Assembly (NCBI GenBank): GCA_963989245.1
Contig: OZ022341.1
Coordinates: forward strand, 53,741,496 to 53,805,495
Direction of reading: 5' to 3'
DNA from: Nansenia antarctica
Taxonomy: Eukaryota > Chordata > Actinopteri > Argentiniformes > Microstomatidae
Length of the DNA stretch: 64,000 bases
Positions within the stretch are counted from its first letter, which is position 1, and each line of letters starts with the position of its first letter. The position numbers and the translations under genes were made by a program. The notes beneath the pieces are model-generated. The model was given only the letters and a program-made list of their open reading frames with translations, was not told the DNA's origin and did no database searches. Shown one piece after another: positions 8,227 through 19,222 of this stretch.

Positions 8227-8673
8227 TTAATAGTAATCAACTAAAACCTGTCTGCGATGGGACACTTCAATCATACTATCATATACCGCATAAATTATTA
8301 GATTGATGGTATTAGGCAGCGGGTTCCTGAAACGTGTCTCCAGGCGTATGTTACCACTCTTGATCAATGATAGATGCTGACTATTATCCTCGTCAGGTGT
8401 CAGATTAAATGCATAAAGAGTGTACCCTCTCAGGAAATCGTTTCGATCAATGGCCATAGCACTGTTCTTTAAATGTCTCCCTGTTGATAACACCAGTTGA
8501 TAGAATTCACGAGTTACGCAACCATTAGGGAAGTCCGGTTGTAATGGTTTGGTGGGGAACTGGACACCGTCAACATATATTGCCAGATATTCTAGATTAT
8601 AATTCTTAAAATTGAATGGGTTCTTGCCATAGTCGCCCGTAAAAGAGTCATTATCAACCATCGCTACCACCAC
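8227..8673 (-). CDS. Capsid fragment copy 8
   Basis: Protein identical to reference. Confidence 0.6.
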   Translation of the reverse strand: MVVAMVDNDSFTGDYGKNPFNFKNYNLEYLAIYVDGVQFPTKPLQPDFPNGCVTREFYQLVLSTGRHLKNSAMAIDRNDFLRGYTLYAFNLTPDEDNSQHLSLIKSGNIRLETRFRNPLPNTINLIIYAVYDSMIEVSHRRQVLVDYY

Positions 8674-8752
8674 AGACTATGTTATTGTTTGACTAAAACC
8701 CCTTGCTTTGACTAAATAAAAACGATTGTAATGATACATGAACTCTGATAAT

Positions 8753-9238
8753 TTATTTGACCAACATTTTATTGACTTGCACAATCTTACACAATTGTCT
8801 GAACATGTTGAACACAACTAAACACATTATGAACACACACACACACGGTTGCAACTTTTTCACAAAACGTGTTACCATTGTGTCATTTTTAAACAGATTA
8901 GAAGAATATTTAGATATCAACATATCATAGGTGATGCCTCTACACATGTGATTTAAGAAGTAGATACAGTGTTCACCACATGTGACCGATGTGACATCCT
9001 GAACTTGTTTGTCTGATAAATGTATCTCATCACATGACATGTTTAAAAAGTCATAAATCGATTTAGGAAATATTGAATGATTTGGAGCATTTCCAAAACT
9101 GTCAAAAAAACACCCAACTCTCTCCAATATATAAACTGCCAGCCAATGCTCTCCAGGCTGGTCAGAGGGGTGTGTGTTAATTATCATAGCACTAGGTCTT
9201 ATTTGTAGAGGTTGCTGGGGCAGTTTATCACAAGCCAA
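8753..9238 (-). CDS. Protease copy 9, 161-residue form
   Basis: Same protein as the reference; longer spacer form on its left. Confidence 0.7.
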   Translation of the reverse strand: MACDKLPQQPLQIRPSAMIINTHPSDQPGEHWLAVYILERVGCFFDSFGNAPNHSIFPKSIYDFLNMSCDEIHLSDKQVQDVTSVTCGEHCIYFLNHMCRGITYDMLISKYSSNLFKNDTMVTRFVKKLQPCVCVFIMCLVVFNMFRQLCKIVQVNKMLVK

Positions 9239-9274
9239 AACACCTGGCTGTCAGTTCCACAGTATTCATGATGC

Positions 9275-9721
9275 TTAATAGTAATCAACTAAAACCTGTC
9301 TGCGATGGGACACTTCAATCATACTATCATATACCGCATAAATTATTAGATTGATGGTATTAGGCAGCGGGTTCCTGAAACGTGTCTCCAGGCGTATGTT
9401 ACCACTCTTGATCAATGATAGATGCTGACTATTATCCTCGTCAGGTGTCAGATTAAATGCATAAAGAGTGTACCCTCTCAGGAAATCGTTTCGATCAATG
9501 GCCATAGCACTGTTCTTTAAATGTCTCCCTGTTGATAACACCAGTTGATAGAATTCACGAGTTACGCAACCATTAGGGAAGTCCGGTTGTAATGGTTTGG
9601 TGGGGAACTGGACACCGTCAACATATATTGCCAGATATTCTAGATTATAATTCTTAAAATTGAATGGGTTCTTGCCATAGTCGCCCGTAAAAGAGTCATT
9701 ATCAACCATCGCTACCACCAC
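9275..9721 (-). CDS. Capsid fragment copy 9
   Basis: Protein identical to reference. Confidence 0.6.
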   Translation of the reverse strand: MVVAMVDNDSFTGDYGKNPFNFKNYNLEYLAIYVDGVQFPTKPLQPDFPNGCVTREFYQLVLSTGRHLKNSAMAIDRNDFLRGYTLYAFNLTPDEDNSQHLSLIKSGNIRLETRFRNPLPNTINLIIYAVYDSMIEVSHRRQVLVDYY

Positions 9722-9800
9722 AGACTATGTTATTGTTTGACTAAAACCCCTTGCTTTGACTAAATAAAAACGATTGTAATGATACATGAACTCTGATAAT

Positions 9801-10286
9801 TTATTTGACCAACATTTTATTGACTTGCACAATCTTACACAATTGTCTGAACATGTTGAACACAACTAAACACATTATGAACACACACACACACGGTTGC
9901 AACTTTTTCACAAAACGTGTTACCATTGTGTCATTTTTAAACAGATTAGAAGAATATTTAGATATCAACATATCATAGGTGATGCCTCTACACATGTGAT
10001 TTAAGAAGTAGATACAGTGTTCACCACATGTGACCGATGTGACATCCTGAACTTGTTTGTCTGATAAATGTATCTCATCACATGACATGTTTAAAAAGTC
10101 ATAAATCGATTTAGGAAATATTGAATGATTTGGAGCATTTCCAAAACTGTCAAAAAAACACCCAACTCTCTCCAATATATAAACTGCCAGCCAATGCTCT
10201 CCAGGCTGGTCAGAGGGGTGTGTGTTAATTATCATAGCACTAGGTCTTATTTGTAGAGGTTGCTGGGGCAGTTTATCACAAGCCAA
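9801..10286 (-). CDS. Protease copy 10, 161-residue form
   Basis: Same protein as the reference; longer spacer form on its left. Confidence 0.7.
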   Translation of the reverse strand: MACDKLPQQPLQIRPSAMIINTHPSDQPGEHWLAVYILERVGCFFDSFGNAPNHSIFPKSIYDFLNMSCDEIHLSDKQVQDVTSVTCGEHCIYFLNHMCRGITYDMLISKYSSNLFKNDTMVTRFVKKLQPCVCVFIMCLVVFNMFRQLCKIVQVNKMLVK

Positions 10287-10322
10287 AACACCTGGCTGTC
10301 AGTTCCACAGTATTCATGATGC

Positions 10323-10769
10323 TTAATAGTAATCAACTAAAACCTGTCTGCGATGGGACACTTCAATCATACTATCATATACCGCATAAATTATTAGATT
10401 GATGGTATTAGGCAGCGGGTTCCTGAAACGTGTCTCCAGGCGTATGTTACCACTCTTGATCAATGATAGATGCTGACTATTATCCTCGTCAGGTGTCAGA
10501 TTAAATGCATAAAGAGTGTACCCTCTCAGGAAATCGTTTCGATCAATGGCCATAGCACTGTTCTTTAAATGTCTCCCTGTTGATAACACCAGTTGATAGA
10601 ATTCACGAGTTACGCAACCATTAGGGAAGTCCGGTTGTAATGGTTTGGTGGGGAACTGGACACCGTCAACATATATTGCCAGATATTCTAGATTATAATT
10701 CTTAAAATTGAATGGGTTCTTGCCATAGTCGCCCGTAAAAGAGTCATTATCAACCATCGCTACCACCAC
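10323..10769 (-). CDS. Capsid fragment copy 10
   Basis: Protein identical to reference. Confidence 0.6.
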   Translation of the reverse strand: MVVAMVDNDSFTGDYGKNPFNFKNYNLEYLAIYVDGVQFPTKPLQPDFPNGCVTREFYQLVLSTGRHLKNSAMAIDRNDFLRGYTLYAFNLTPDEDNSQHLSLIKSGNIRLETRFRNPLPNTINLIIYAVYDSMIEVSHRRQVLVDYY

Positions 10770-10847
10770 AGACTATGTTATTGTTTGACTAAAACCCCTT
10801 GCTTGACTAAATAAAAATGATTGTAATGATACATGAACTCTGATAAT

Positions 10848-11333
10848 TTATTTGACCAACATTTTATTGACTTGCACAATCTTACACAATTGTCTGAACA
10901 TGTTGAACACAACTAAACACATTATGAACACACACACACACGGTTGCAACTTTTTCACAAAACGTGTTACCATTGTGTCATTTTTAAACAGATTAGAAGA
11001 ATATTTAGATATCAACATATCATAGGTGATGCCTCTACACATGTGATTTAAGAAGTAGATACAGTGTTCACCACATGTGACCGATGTGACATCCTGAACT
11101 TGTTTGTCTGATAAATGTATCTCATCACATGACATGTTTAAAAAGTCATAAATCGATTTAGGAAATATTGAATGATTTGGAGCATTTCCAAAACTGTCAA
11201 AAAAACACCCAACTCTCTCCAATATATAAACTGCCAGCCAATGCTCTCCAGGCTGGTCAGAGGGGTGTGTGTTAATTATCATAGCACTAGGTCTTATTTG
11301 TAGAGGTTGCTGGGGCAGTTTATCACAAGCCAA
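10848..11333 (-). CDS. Protease copy 11, 161-residue form
   Basis: Same protein as the reference. Confidence 0.7.
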   Translation of the reverse strand: MACDKLPQQPLQIRPSAMIINTHPSDQPGEHWLAVYILERVGCFFDSFGNAPNHSIFPKSIYDFLNMSCDEIHLSDKQVQDVTSVTCGEHCIYFLNHMCRGITYDMLISKYSSNLFKNDTMVTRFVKKLQPCVCVFIMCLVVFNMFRQLCKIVQVNKMLVK

Positions 11334-11369
11334 AACACCTGGCTGTCAGTTCCACAGTATTCATGATGC

Positions 11370-11816
11370 TTAATAGTAATCAACTAAAACCTGTCTGCGA
11401 TGGGACACTTCAATCATACTATCATATACCGCATAAATTATTAGATTGATGGTATTAGGCAGCGGGTTCCTGAAACGTGTCTCCAGGCGTATGTTACCAC
11501 TCTTGATCAATGATAGATGCTGACTATTATCCTCGTCAGGTGTCAGATTAAATGCATAAAGAGTGTACCCTCTCAGGAAATCGTTTCGATCAATGGCCAT
11601 AGCACTGTTCTTTAAATGTCTCCCTGTTGATAACACCAGTTGATAGAATTCACGAGTTACGCAACCATTAGGGAAGTCCGGTTGTAATGGTTCGGTGGGG
11701 AACTGGACACCGTCAACATATATTGCCAGATATTCTAGATTATAATTCTTAAAATTGAATGGGTTCTTGCCATAGTCGCCCGTAAAAGAGTCATTATCAA
11801 CCATCGCTACCACCAC
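11370..11816 (-). CDS. Capsid fragment copy 11, K42E
   Basis: Lys42 to Glu, a marker shared with copies 12, 17, 21, 25 and 50. Confidence 0.6.
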   Translation of the reverse strand: MVVAMVDNDSFTGDYGKNPFNFKNYNLEYLAIYVDGVQFPTEPLQPDFPNGCVTREFYQLVLSTGRHLKNSAMAIDRNDFLRGYTLYAFNLTPDEDNSQHLSLIKSGNIRLETRFRNPLPNTINLIIYAVYDSMIEVSHRRQVLVDYY

Positions 11817-11894
11817 AGACTATGTTATTGTTTGACTAAAACCCCTTGCTTGACTAAATAAAAATGATTGTAATGATACATGAACTCTGATAAT

Positions 11895-12380
11895 TTATTT
11901 GACCAACATTTTATTGACTTGCACAATCTTACACAATTGTCTGAACATGTTGAACACAACTAAACACATTATGAACACACACACACACGGTTGCAACTTT
12001 TTCACAAAACGTGTTACCATTGTGTCATTTTTAAACAGATTAGAAGAATATTTAGATATCAACATATCATAGGTGATGCCTCTACACATGTGATTTAAGA
12101 AGTAGATACAGTGTTCACCACATGTGACCGATGTGACATCCTGAACTTGTTTGTCTGATAAATGTATCTCATCACATGACATGTTTAAAAAGTCATAAAT
12201 CGATTTAGGAAATATTGAATGATTTGGAGCATTTCCAAAACTGTCAAAAAAACACCCAACTCTCTCCAATATATAAACTGCCAGCCAATGCTCTCCAGGC
12301 TGGTCAGAGGGGTGTGTGTTAATTATCATAGCACTAGGTCTTATTTGTAGAGGTTGCTGGGGCAGTTTATCACAAGCCAA
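11895..12380 (-). CDS. Protease copy 12, 161-residue form
   Basis: Same protein as the reference. Confidence 0.7.
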   Translation of the reverse strand: MACDKLPQQPLQIRPSAMIINTHPSDQPGEHWLAVYILERVGCFFDSFGNAPNHSIFPKSIYDFLNMSCDEIHLSDKQVQDVTSVTCGEHCIYFLNHMCRGITYDMLISKYSSNLFKNDTMVTRFVKKLQPCVCVFIMCLVVFNMFRQLCKIVQVNKMLVK

Positions 12381-12416
12381 AACACCTGGCTGTCAGTTCC
12401 ACAGTATTCATGATGC

Positions 12417-12863
12417 TTAATAGTAATCAACTAAAACCTGTCTGCGATGGGACACTTCAATCATACTATCATATACCGCATAAATTATTAGATTGATGGT
12501 ATTAGGCAGCGGGTTCCTGAAACGTGTCTCCAGGCGTATGTTACCACTCTTGATCAATGATAGATGCTGACTATTATCCTCGTCAGGTGTCAGATTAAAT
12601 GCATAAAGAGTGTACCCTCTCAGGAAATCGTTTCGATCAATGGCCATAGCACTGTTCTTTAAATGTCTCCCTGTTGATAACACCAGTTGATAGAATTCAC
12701 GAGTTACGCAACCATTAGGGAAGTCCGGTTGTAATGGTTCGGTGGGGAACTGGACACCGTCAACATATATTGCCAGATATTCTAGATTATAATTCTTAAA
12801 ATTGAATGGGTTCTTGCCATAGTCGCCCGTAAAAGAGTCATTATCAACCATCGCTACCACCAC
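12417..12863 (-). CDS. Capsid fragment copy 12, K42E
   Basis: Carries the K42E marker, like its left neighbour copy 11, so the two units probably arose by local duplication. Confidence 0.6.
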   Translation of the reverse strand: MVVAMVDNDSFTGDYGKNPFNFKNYNLEYLAIYVDGVQFPTEPLQPDFPNGCVTREFYQLVLSTGRHLKNSAMAIDRNDFLRGYTLYAFNLTPDEDNSQHLSLIKSGNIRLETRFRNPLPNTINLIIYAVYDSMIEVSHRRQVLVDYY

Positions 12864-12941
12864 AGACTATGTTATTGTTTGACTAAAACCCCTTGCTTGA
12901 CTAAATAAAAATGATTGTAATGATACATGAACTCTGATAAT

Positions 12942-13427
12942 TTATTTGACCAACATTTTATTGACTTGCACAATCTTACACAATTGTCTGAACATGTTGA
13001 ACACAACTAAACACATTATGAACACACACACACACGGTTGCAACTTTTTCACAAAACGTGTTACCATTGTGTCATTTTTAAACAGATTAGAAGAATATTT
13101 AGATATCAACATATCATAGGTGATGCCTCTACACATGTGATTTAAGAAGTAGATACAGTGTTCACCACATGTGACCGATGTGACATCCTGAACTTGTTTG
13201 TCTGATAAATGTATCTCATCACATGACATGTTTAAAAAGTCATAAATCGATTTAGGAAATATTGAATGATTTGGAGCATTTCCAAAACTGTCAAAAAAAC
13301 ACCCAACTCTCTCCAATATATAAACTGCCAGCCAATGCTCTCCAGGCTGGTCAGAGGGGTGTGTGTTAATTATCATAGCACTAGGTCTTATTTGTAGAGG
13401 TTGCTGGGGCAGTTTATCACAAGCCAA
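12942..13427 (-). CDS. Protease copy 13, 161-residue form
   Basis: Same protein as the reference. Confidence 0.7.
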   Translation of the reverse strand: MACDKLPQQPLQIRPSAMIINTHPSDQPGEHWLAVYILERVGCFFDSFGNAPNHSIFPKSIYDFLNMSCDEIHLSDKQVQDVTSVTCGEHCIYFLNHMCRGITYDMLISKYSSNLFKNDTMVTRFVKKLQPCVCVFIMCLVVFNMFRQLCKIVQVNKMLVK

Positions 13428-13463
13428 AACACCTGGCTGTCAGTTCCACAGTATTCATGATGC

Positions 13464-13910
13464 TTAATAGTAATCAACTAAAACCTGTCTGCGATGGGAC
13501 ACTTCAATCATACTATCATATACCGCATAAATTATTAGATTGATGGTATTAGGCAGCGGGTTCCTGAAACGTGTCTCCAGGCGTATGTTACCACTCTTGA
13601 TCAATGATAGATGCTGACTATTATCCTCGTCAGGTGTCAGATTAAATGCATAAAGAGTGTACCCTCTCAGGAAATCGTTTCGATCAATGGCCATAGCACT
13701 GTTCTTTAAATGTCTCCCTGTTGATAACACCAGTTGATAGAATTCACGAGTTACGCAACCATTAGGGAAGTCCGGTTGTAATGGTTTGGTGGGGAACTGG
13801 ACACCGTCAACATATATTGCCAGATATTCTAGATTATAATTCTTAAAATTGAATGGGTTCTTGCCATAGTCGCCCGTAAAAGAGTCATTATCAACCATCG
13901 CTACCACCAC
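13464..13910 (-). CDS. Capsid fragment copy 13
   Basis: Protein identical to reference. Confidence 0.6.
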   Translation of the reverse strand: MVVAMVDNDSFTGDYGKNPFNFKNYNLEYLAIYVDGVQFPTKPLQPDFPNGCVTREFYQLVLSTGRHLKNSAMAIDRNDFLRGYTLYAFNLTPDEDNSQHLSLIKSGNIRLETRFRNPLPNTINLIIYAVYDSMIEVSHRRQVLVDYY

Positions 13911-13989
13911 AGACTATGTTATTGTTTGACTAAAACCCCTTGCTTTGACTAAATAAAAACGATTGTAATGATACATGAACTCTGATAAT

Positions 13990-14475
13990 TTATTTGACCA
14001 ACATTTTATTGACTTGCACAATCTTACACAATTGTCTGAACATGTTGAACACAACTAAACACATTATGAACACACACACACACGGTTGCAACTTTTTCAC
14101 AAAACGTGTTACCATTGTGTCATTTTTAAACAGATTAGAAGAATATTTAGATATCAACATATCATAGGTGATGCCTCTACACATGTGATTTAAGAAGTAG
14201 ATACAGTGTTCACCACATGTGACCGATGTGACATCCTGAACTTGTTTGTCTGATAAATGTATCTCATCACATGACATGTTTAAAAAGTCATAAATCGATT
14301 TAGGAAATATTGAATGATTTGGAGCATTTCCAAAACTGTCAAAAAAACACCCAACTCTCTCCAATATATAAACTGCCAGCCAATGCTCTCCAGGCTGGTC
14401 AGAGGGGTGTGTGTTAATTATCATAGCACTAGGTCTTATTTGTAGAGGTTGCTGGGGCAGTTTATCACAAGCCAA
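13990..14475 (-). CDS. Protease copy 14, 161-residue form
   Basis: Same protein as the reference; longer spacer form on its left. Confidence 0.7.
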   Translation of the reverse strand: MACDKLPQQPLQIRPSAMIINTHPSDQPGEHWLAVYILERVGCFFDSFGNAPNHSIFPKSIYDFLNMSCDEIHLSDKQVQDVTSVTCGEHCIYFLNHMCRGITYDMLISKYSSNLFKNDTMVTRFVKKLQPCVCVFIMCLVVFNMFRQLCKIVQVNKMLVK

Positions 14476-14511
14476 AACACCTGGCTGTCAGTTCCACAGT
14501 ATTCATGATGC

Positions 14512-14958
14512 TTAATAGTAATCAACTAAAACCTGTCTGCGATGGGACACTTCAATCATACTATCATATACCGCATAAATTATTAGATTGATGGTATTAG
14601 GCAGCGGGTTCCTGAAACGTGTCTCCAGGCGTATGTTACCACTCTTGATCAATGATAGATGCTGACTATTATCCTCGTCAGGTGTCAGATTAAATGCATA
14701 AAGAGTGTACCCTCTCAGGAAATCGTTTCGATCAATGGCCATAGCACTGTTCTTTAAATGTCTCCCTGTTGATAACACCAGTTGATAGAATTCACGAGTT
14801 ACGCAACCATTAGGGAAGTCCGGTTGTAATGGTTTGGTGGGGAACTGGACACCGTCAACATATATTGCCAGATATTCTAGATTATAATTCTTAAAATTGA
14901 ATGGGTTCTTGCCATAGTCGCCCGTAAAAGAGTCATTATCAACCATCGCTACCACCAC
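14512..14958 (-). CDS. Capsid fragment copy 14
   Basis: Protein identical to reference. Confidence 0.6.
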   Translation of the reverse strand: MVVAMVDNDSFTGDYGKNPFNFKNYNLEYLAIYVDGVQFPTKPLQPDFPNGCVTREFYQLVLSTGRHLKNSAMAIDRNDFLRGYTLYAFNLTPDEDNSQHLSLIKSGNIRLETRFRNPLPNTINLIIYAVYDSMIEVSHRRQVLVDYY

Positions 14959-15070
14959 AGACTATGTTATTGTTTGACTAAAACCCCTTGCTTGACTAAA
15001 TAAAAATGATTGTAATTTTACATGAACTCTGATAATTTATTTGACCAACATTTTATTGACTTGCACAATC

Positions 15071-15518
15071 TTACACAATTGTCTGAACATGTTGAACACA
15101 ACTAAACACATTATGAACACACACACACGGTTGCAACTTTTTCACAAAACGTGTTACCATTGTGTCATTTTTAAACAGATTAGAAGAATATTTAGATATC
15201 AACATATCATAGGTGATGCCTAAACATGTGATTTAAGAAGTAGATACAGTGTTCACCACATGTGACCGATGTGACATCCTGAACTTGTTTGTCTGATAAA
15301 TGTATCTCATCACATGACATGTTTAAAAAGTCATAAATCGATTTAGGAAATATTGAATGATTTGGAGCATTTCCAAAACTGTCAAAAAAACACCCAACTC
15401 TCTCCAATATATAAACTGCCAGCCAATGCTCTCCAGGCTGGTCAGAGGGGTGTGTGTTAATTATCATAGCACTAGGTCTTATTTGTAGAGGTTGCTGGGG
15501 CAGTTTATCACAAGCCAA
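15071..15518 (-). pseudogene. Protease copy 15, cut to 103 residues
   Basis: Same deletion and linked spacer form as copies 6 and 8; the frame ends at 15207. Confidence 0.7.
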
Positions 15519-15554
15519 AACACCTGGCTGTCAGTTCCACAGTATTCATGATGC

Positions 15555-16002
15555 TTAATAGTAATCAACTAAAACCTGTCTGCGATGGGACACTTCAATC
15601 ATACTATCATATACCGCATAAATTATTAGATTGATGGTATTAGGCAGCGGGTTCCTGAAACGTGTCTCCAGGCGTATGTTACCACTCTTGATCAATGATA
15701 GATGCTGACTTATTATCCTCGTCAGGTGTCAGATTAAATGCATAAAGAGTGTACCCTCTCAGGAAATCGTTTCGATCAATGGCCATAGCACTGTTCTTTA
15801 AATGTCTCCCTGTTGATAACACCAGTTGATAGAATTCACGAGTTACGCAACCATTAGGGAAGTCCGGTTGTAATGGTTTGGTGGGGAACTGGACACCGTC
15901 AACATATATTGCCAGATATTCTAGATTATAATTCTTAAAATTGAATGGGTTCTTGCCATAGTCGCCCGTAAAAGAGTCATTATCAACCATCGCTACCACC
16001 AC
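15555..16002 (-). pseudogene. Capsid fragment copy 15, frame-broken
   Basis: One extra base near 15710 (GACTTATTATCC on the plus strand) shifts the frame after residue 97. The open frame is 107 codons and ends at 15679. This unit has both frames broken. Confidence 0.7.
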
Positions 16003-16081
16003 AGACTATGTTATTGTTTGACTAAAACCCCTTGCTTTGACTAAATAAAAACGATTGTAATGATACATGAACTCTGATAAT

Positions 16082-16567
16082 TTATTTGACCAACATTTTA
16101 TTGACTTGCACAATCTTACACAATTGTCTGAACATGTTGAACACAACTAAACACATTATGAACACACACACACACGGTTGCAACTTTTTCACAAAACGTG
16201 TTACCATTGTGTCATTTTTAAACAGATTAGAAGAATATTTAGATATCAACATATCATAGGTGATGCCTCTACACATGTGATTTAAGAAGTAGATACAGTG
16301 TTCACCACATGTGACCGATGTGACATCCTGAACTTGTTTGTCTGATAAATGTATCTCATCACATGACATGTTTAAAAAGTCATAAATCGATTTAGGAAAT
16401 ATTGAATGATTTGGAGCATTTCCAAAACTGTCAAAAAAACACCCAACTCTCTCCAATATATAAACTGCCAGCCAATGCTCTCCAGGCTGGTCAGAGGGGT
16501 GTGTGTTAATTATCATAGCACTAGGTCTTATTTGTAGAGGTTGCTGGGGCAGTTTATCACAAGCCAA
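16082..16567 (-). CDS. Protease copy 16, 161-residue form
   Basis: Same protein as the reference; longer spacer form on its left. Confidence 0.7.
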   Translation of the reverse strand: MACDKLPQQPLQIRPSAMIINTHPSDQPGEHWLAVYILERVGCFFDSFGNAPNHSIFPKSIYDFLNMSCDEIHLSDKQVQDVTSVTCGEHCIYFLNHMCRGITYDMLISKYSSNLFKNDTMVTRFVKKLQPCVCVFIMCLVVFNMFRQLCKIVQVNKMLVK

Positions 16568-16603
16568 AACACCTGGCTGTCAGTTCCACAGTATTCATGA
16601 TGC

Positions 16604-17050
16604 TTAATAGTAATCAACTAAAACCTGTCTGCGATGGGACACTTCAATCATACTATCATATACCGCATAAATTATTAGATTGATGGTATTAGGCAGCGGG
16701 TTCCTGAAACGTGTCTCCAGGCGTATGTTACCACTCTTGATCAATGATAGATGCTGACTATTATCCTCGTCAGGTGTCAGATTAAATGCATAAAGAGTGT
16801 ACCCTCTCAGGAAATCGTTTCGATCAATGGCCATAGCACTGTTCTTTAAATGTCTCCCTGTTGATAACACCAGTTGATAGAATTCACGAGTTACGCAACC
16901 ATTAGGGAAGTCCGGTTGTAATGGTTTGGTGGGGAACTGGACACCGTCAACATATATTGCCAGATATTCTAGATTATAATTCTTAAAATTGAATGGGTTC
17001 TTGCCATAGTCGCCCGTAAAAGAGTCATTATCAACCATCGCTACCACCAC
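16604..17050 (-). CDS. Capsid fragment copy 16
   Basis: Protein identical to reference. Confidence 0.6.
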   Translation of the reverse strand: MVVAMVDNDSFTGDYGKNPFNFKNYNLEYLAIYVDGVQFPTKPLQPDFPNGCVTREFYQLVLSTGRHLKNSAMAIDRNDFLRGYTLYAFNLTPDEDNSQHLSLIKSGNIRLETRFRNPLPNTINLIIYAVYDSMIEVSHRRQVLVDYY

Positions 17051-17128
17051 AGACTATGTTATTGTTTGACTAAAACCCCTTGCTTGACTAAATAAAAATG
17101 ATTGTAATGATACATGAACTCTGATAAT

Positions 17129-17614
17129 TTATTTGACCAACATTTTATTGACTTGCACAATCTTACACAATTGTCTGAACATGTTGAACACAACTAAACA
17201 CATTATGAACACACACACACACGGTTGCAACTTTTTCACAAAACGTGTTACCATTGTGTCATTTTTAAACAGATTAGAAGAATATTTAGATATCAACATA
17301 TCATAGGTGATGCCTCTACACATGTGATTTAAGAAGTAGATACAGTGTTCACCACATGTGACCGATGTGACATCCTGAACTTGTTTGTCTGATAAATGTA
17401 TCTCATCACATGACATGTTTAAAAAGTCATAAATCGATTTAGGAAATATTGAATGATTTGGAGCATTTCCAAAACTGTCAAAAAAACACCCAACTCTCTC
17501 CAATATATAAACTGCCAGCCAATGCTCTCCAGGCTGGTCAGAGGGGTGTGTGTTAATTATCATAGCACTAGGTCTTATTTGTAGAGGTTGCTGGGGCAGT
17601 TTATCACAAGCCAA
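17129..17614 (-). CDS. Protease copy 17, 161-residue form
   Basis: Same protein as the reference. Confidence 0.7.
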   Translation of the reverse strand: MACDKLPQQPLQIRPSAMIINTHPSDQPGEHWLAVYILERVGCFFDSFGNAPNHSIFPKSIYDFLNMSCDEIHLSDKQVQDVTSVTCGEHCIYFLNHMCRGITYDMLISKYSSNLFKNDTMVTRFVKKLQPCVCVFIMCLVVFNMFRQLCKIVQVNKMLVK

Positions 17615-17650
17615 AACACCTGGCTGTCAGTTCCACAGTATTCATGATGC

Positions 17651-18097
17651 TTAATAGTAATCAACTAAAACCTGTCTGCGATGGGACACTTCAATCATAC
17701 TATCATATACCGCATAAATTATTAGATTGATGGTATTAGGCAGCGGGTTCCTGAAACGTGTCTCCAGGCGTATGTTACCACTCTTGATCAATGATAGATG
17801 CTGACTATTATCCTCGTCAGGTGTCAGATTAAATGCATAAAGAGTGTACCCTCTCAGGAAATCGTTTCGATCAATGGCCATAGCACTGTTCTTTAAATGT
17901 CTCCCTGTTGATAACACCAGTTGATAGAATTCACGAGTTACGCAACCATTAGGGAAGTCCGGTTGTAATGGTTCGGTGGGGAACTGGACACCGTCAACAT
18001 ATATTGCCAGATATTCTAGATTATAATTCTTAAAATTGAATGGGTTCTTGCCATAGTCGCCCGTAAAAGAGTCATTATCAACCATCGCTACCACCAC
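17651..18097 (-). CDS. Capsid fragment copy 17, K42E
   Basis: Only the K42E marker differs. Confidence 0.6.
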   Translation of the reverse strand: MVVAMVDNDSFTGDYGKNPFNFKNYNLEYLAIYVDGVQFPTEPLQPDFPNGCVTREFYQLVLSTGRHLKNSAMAIDRNDFLRGYTLYAFNLTPDEDNSQHLSLIKSGNIRLETRFRNPLPNTINLIIYAVYDSMIEVSHRRQVLVDYY

Positions 18098-18175
18098 AGA
18101 CTATGTTATTGTTTGACTAAAACCCCTTGCTTGACTAAATAAAAATGATTGTAATGATACATGAACTCTGATAAT

Positions 18176-18661
18176 TTATTTGACCAACATTTTATTGACT
18201 TGCACAATCTTACACAATTGTCTGAACATGTTGAACACAACTAAACACATTATGAACACACACACACACGGTTGCAACTTTTTCACAAAACGTGTTACCA
18301 TTGTGTCATTTTTAAACAGATTAGAAGAATATTTAGATATCAACATATCATAGGTGATGCCTCTACACATGTGATTTAAGAAGTAGATACAGTGTTCACC
18401 ACATGTGACCGATGTGACATCCTGAACTTGTTTGTCTGATAAATGTATCTCATCACATGACATGTTTAAAAAGTCATAAATCGATTTAGGAAATATTGAA
18501 TGATTTGGAGCATTTCCAAAACTGTCAAAAAAACACCCAACTCTCTCCAATATATAAACTGCCAGCCAATGCTCTCCAGGCTGGTCAGAGGGGTGTGTGT
18601 TAATTATCATAGCACTAGGTCTTATTTGTAGAGGTTGCTGGGGCAGTTTATCACAAGCCAA
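18176..18661 (-). CDS. Protease copy 18, 161-residue form
   Basis: Same protein as the reference. Confidence 0.7.
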   Translation of the reverse strand: MACDKLPQQPLQIRPSAMIINTHPSDQPGEHWLAVYILERVGCFFDSFGNAPNHSIFPKSIYDFLNMSCDEIHLSDKQVQDVTSVTCGEHCIYFLNHMCRGITYDMLISKYSSNLFKNDTMVTRFVKKLQPCVCVFIMCLVVFNMFRQLCKIVQVNKMLVK

Positions 18662-18697
18662 AACACCTGGCTGTCAGTTCCACAGTATTCATGATGC

Positions 18698-19144
18698 TTA
18701 ATAGTAATCAACTAAAACCTGTCTGCGATGGGACACTTCAATCATACTATCATATACCGCATAAATTATTAGATTGATGGTATTAGGCAGCGGGTTCCTG
18801 AAACGTGTCTCCAGGCGTATGTTACCACTCTTGATCAATGATAGATGCTGACTATTATCCTCGTCAGGTGTCAGATTAAATGCATAAAGAGTGTACCCTC
18901 TCAGGAAATCGTTTCGATCAATGGCCATAGCACTGTTCTTTAAATGTCTCCCTGTTGATAACACCAGTTGATAGAATTCACGAGTTACGCAACCATTAGG
19001 GAAGTCCGGTTGTAATGGTTTGGTGGGGAACTGGACACCGTCAACATATATTGCCAGATATTCTAGATTATAATTCTTAAAATTGAATGGGTTCTTGCCA
19101 TAGTCGCCCGTAAAAGAGTCATTATCAACCATCGCTACCACCAC
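18698..19144 (-). CDS. Capsid fragment copy 18
   Basis: Protein identical to reference. Confidence 0.6.
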   Translation of the reverse strand: MVVAMVDNDSFTGDYGKNPFNFKNYNLEYLAIYVDGVQFPTKPLQPDFPNGCVTREFYQLVLSTGRHLKNSAMAIDRNDFLRGYTLYAFNLTPDEDNSQHLSLIKSGNIRLETRFRNPLPNTINLIIYAVYDSMIEVSHRRQVLVDYY

Positions 19145-19222
19145 AGACTATGTTATTGTTTGACTAAAACCCCTTGCTTGACTAAATAAAAATGATTGTA
19201 ATGATACATGAACTCTGATAAT

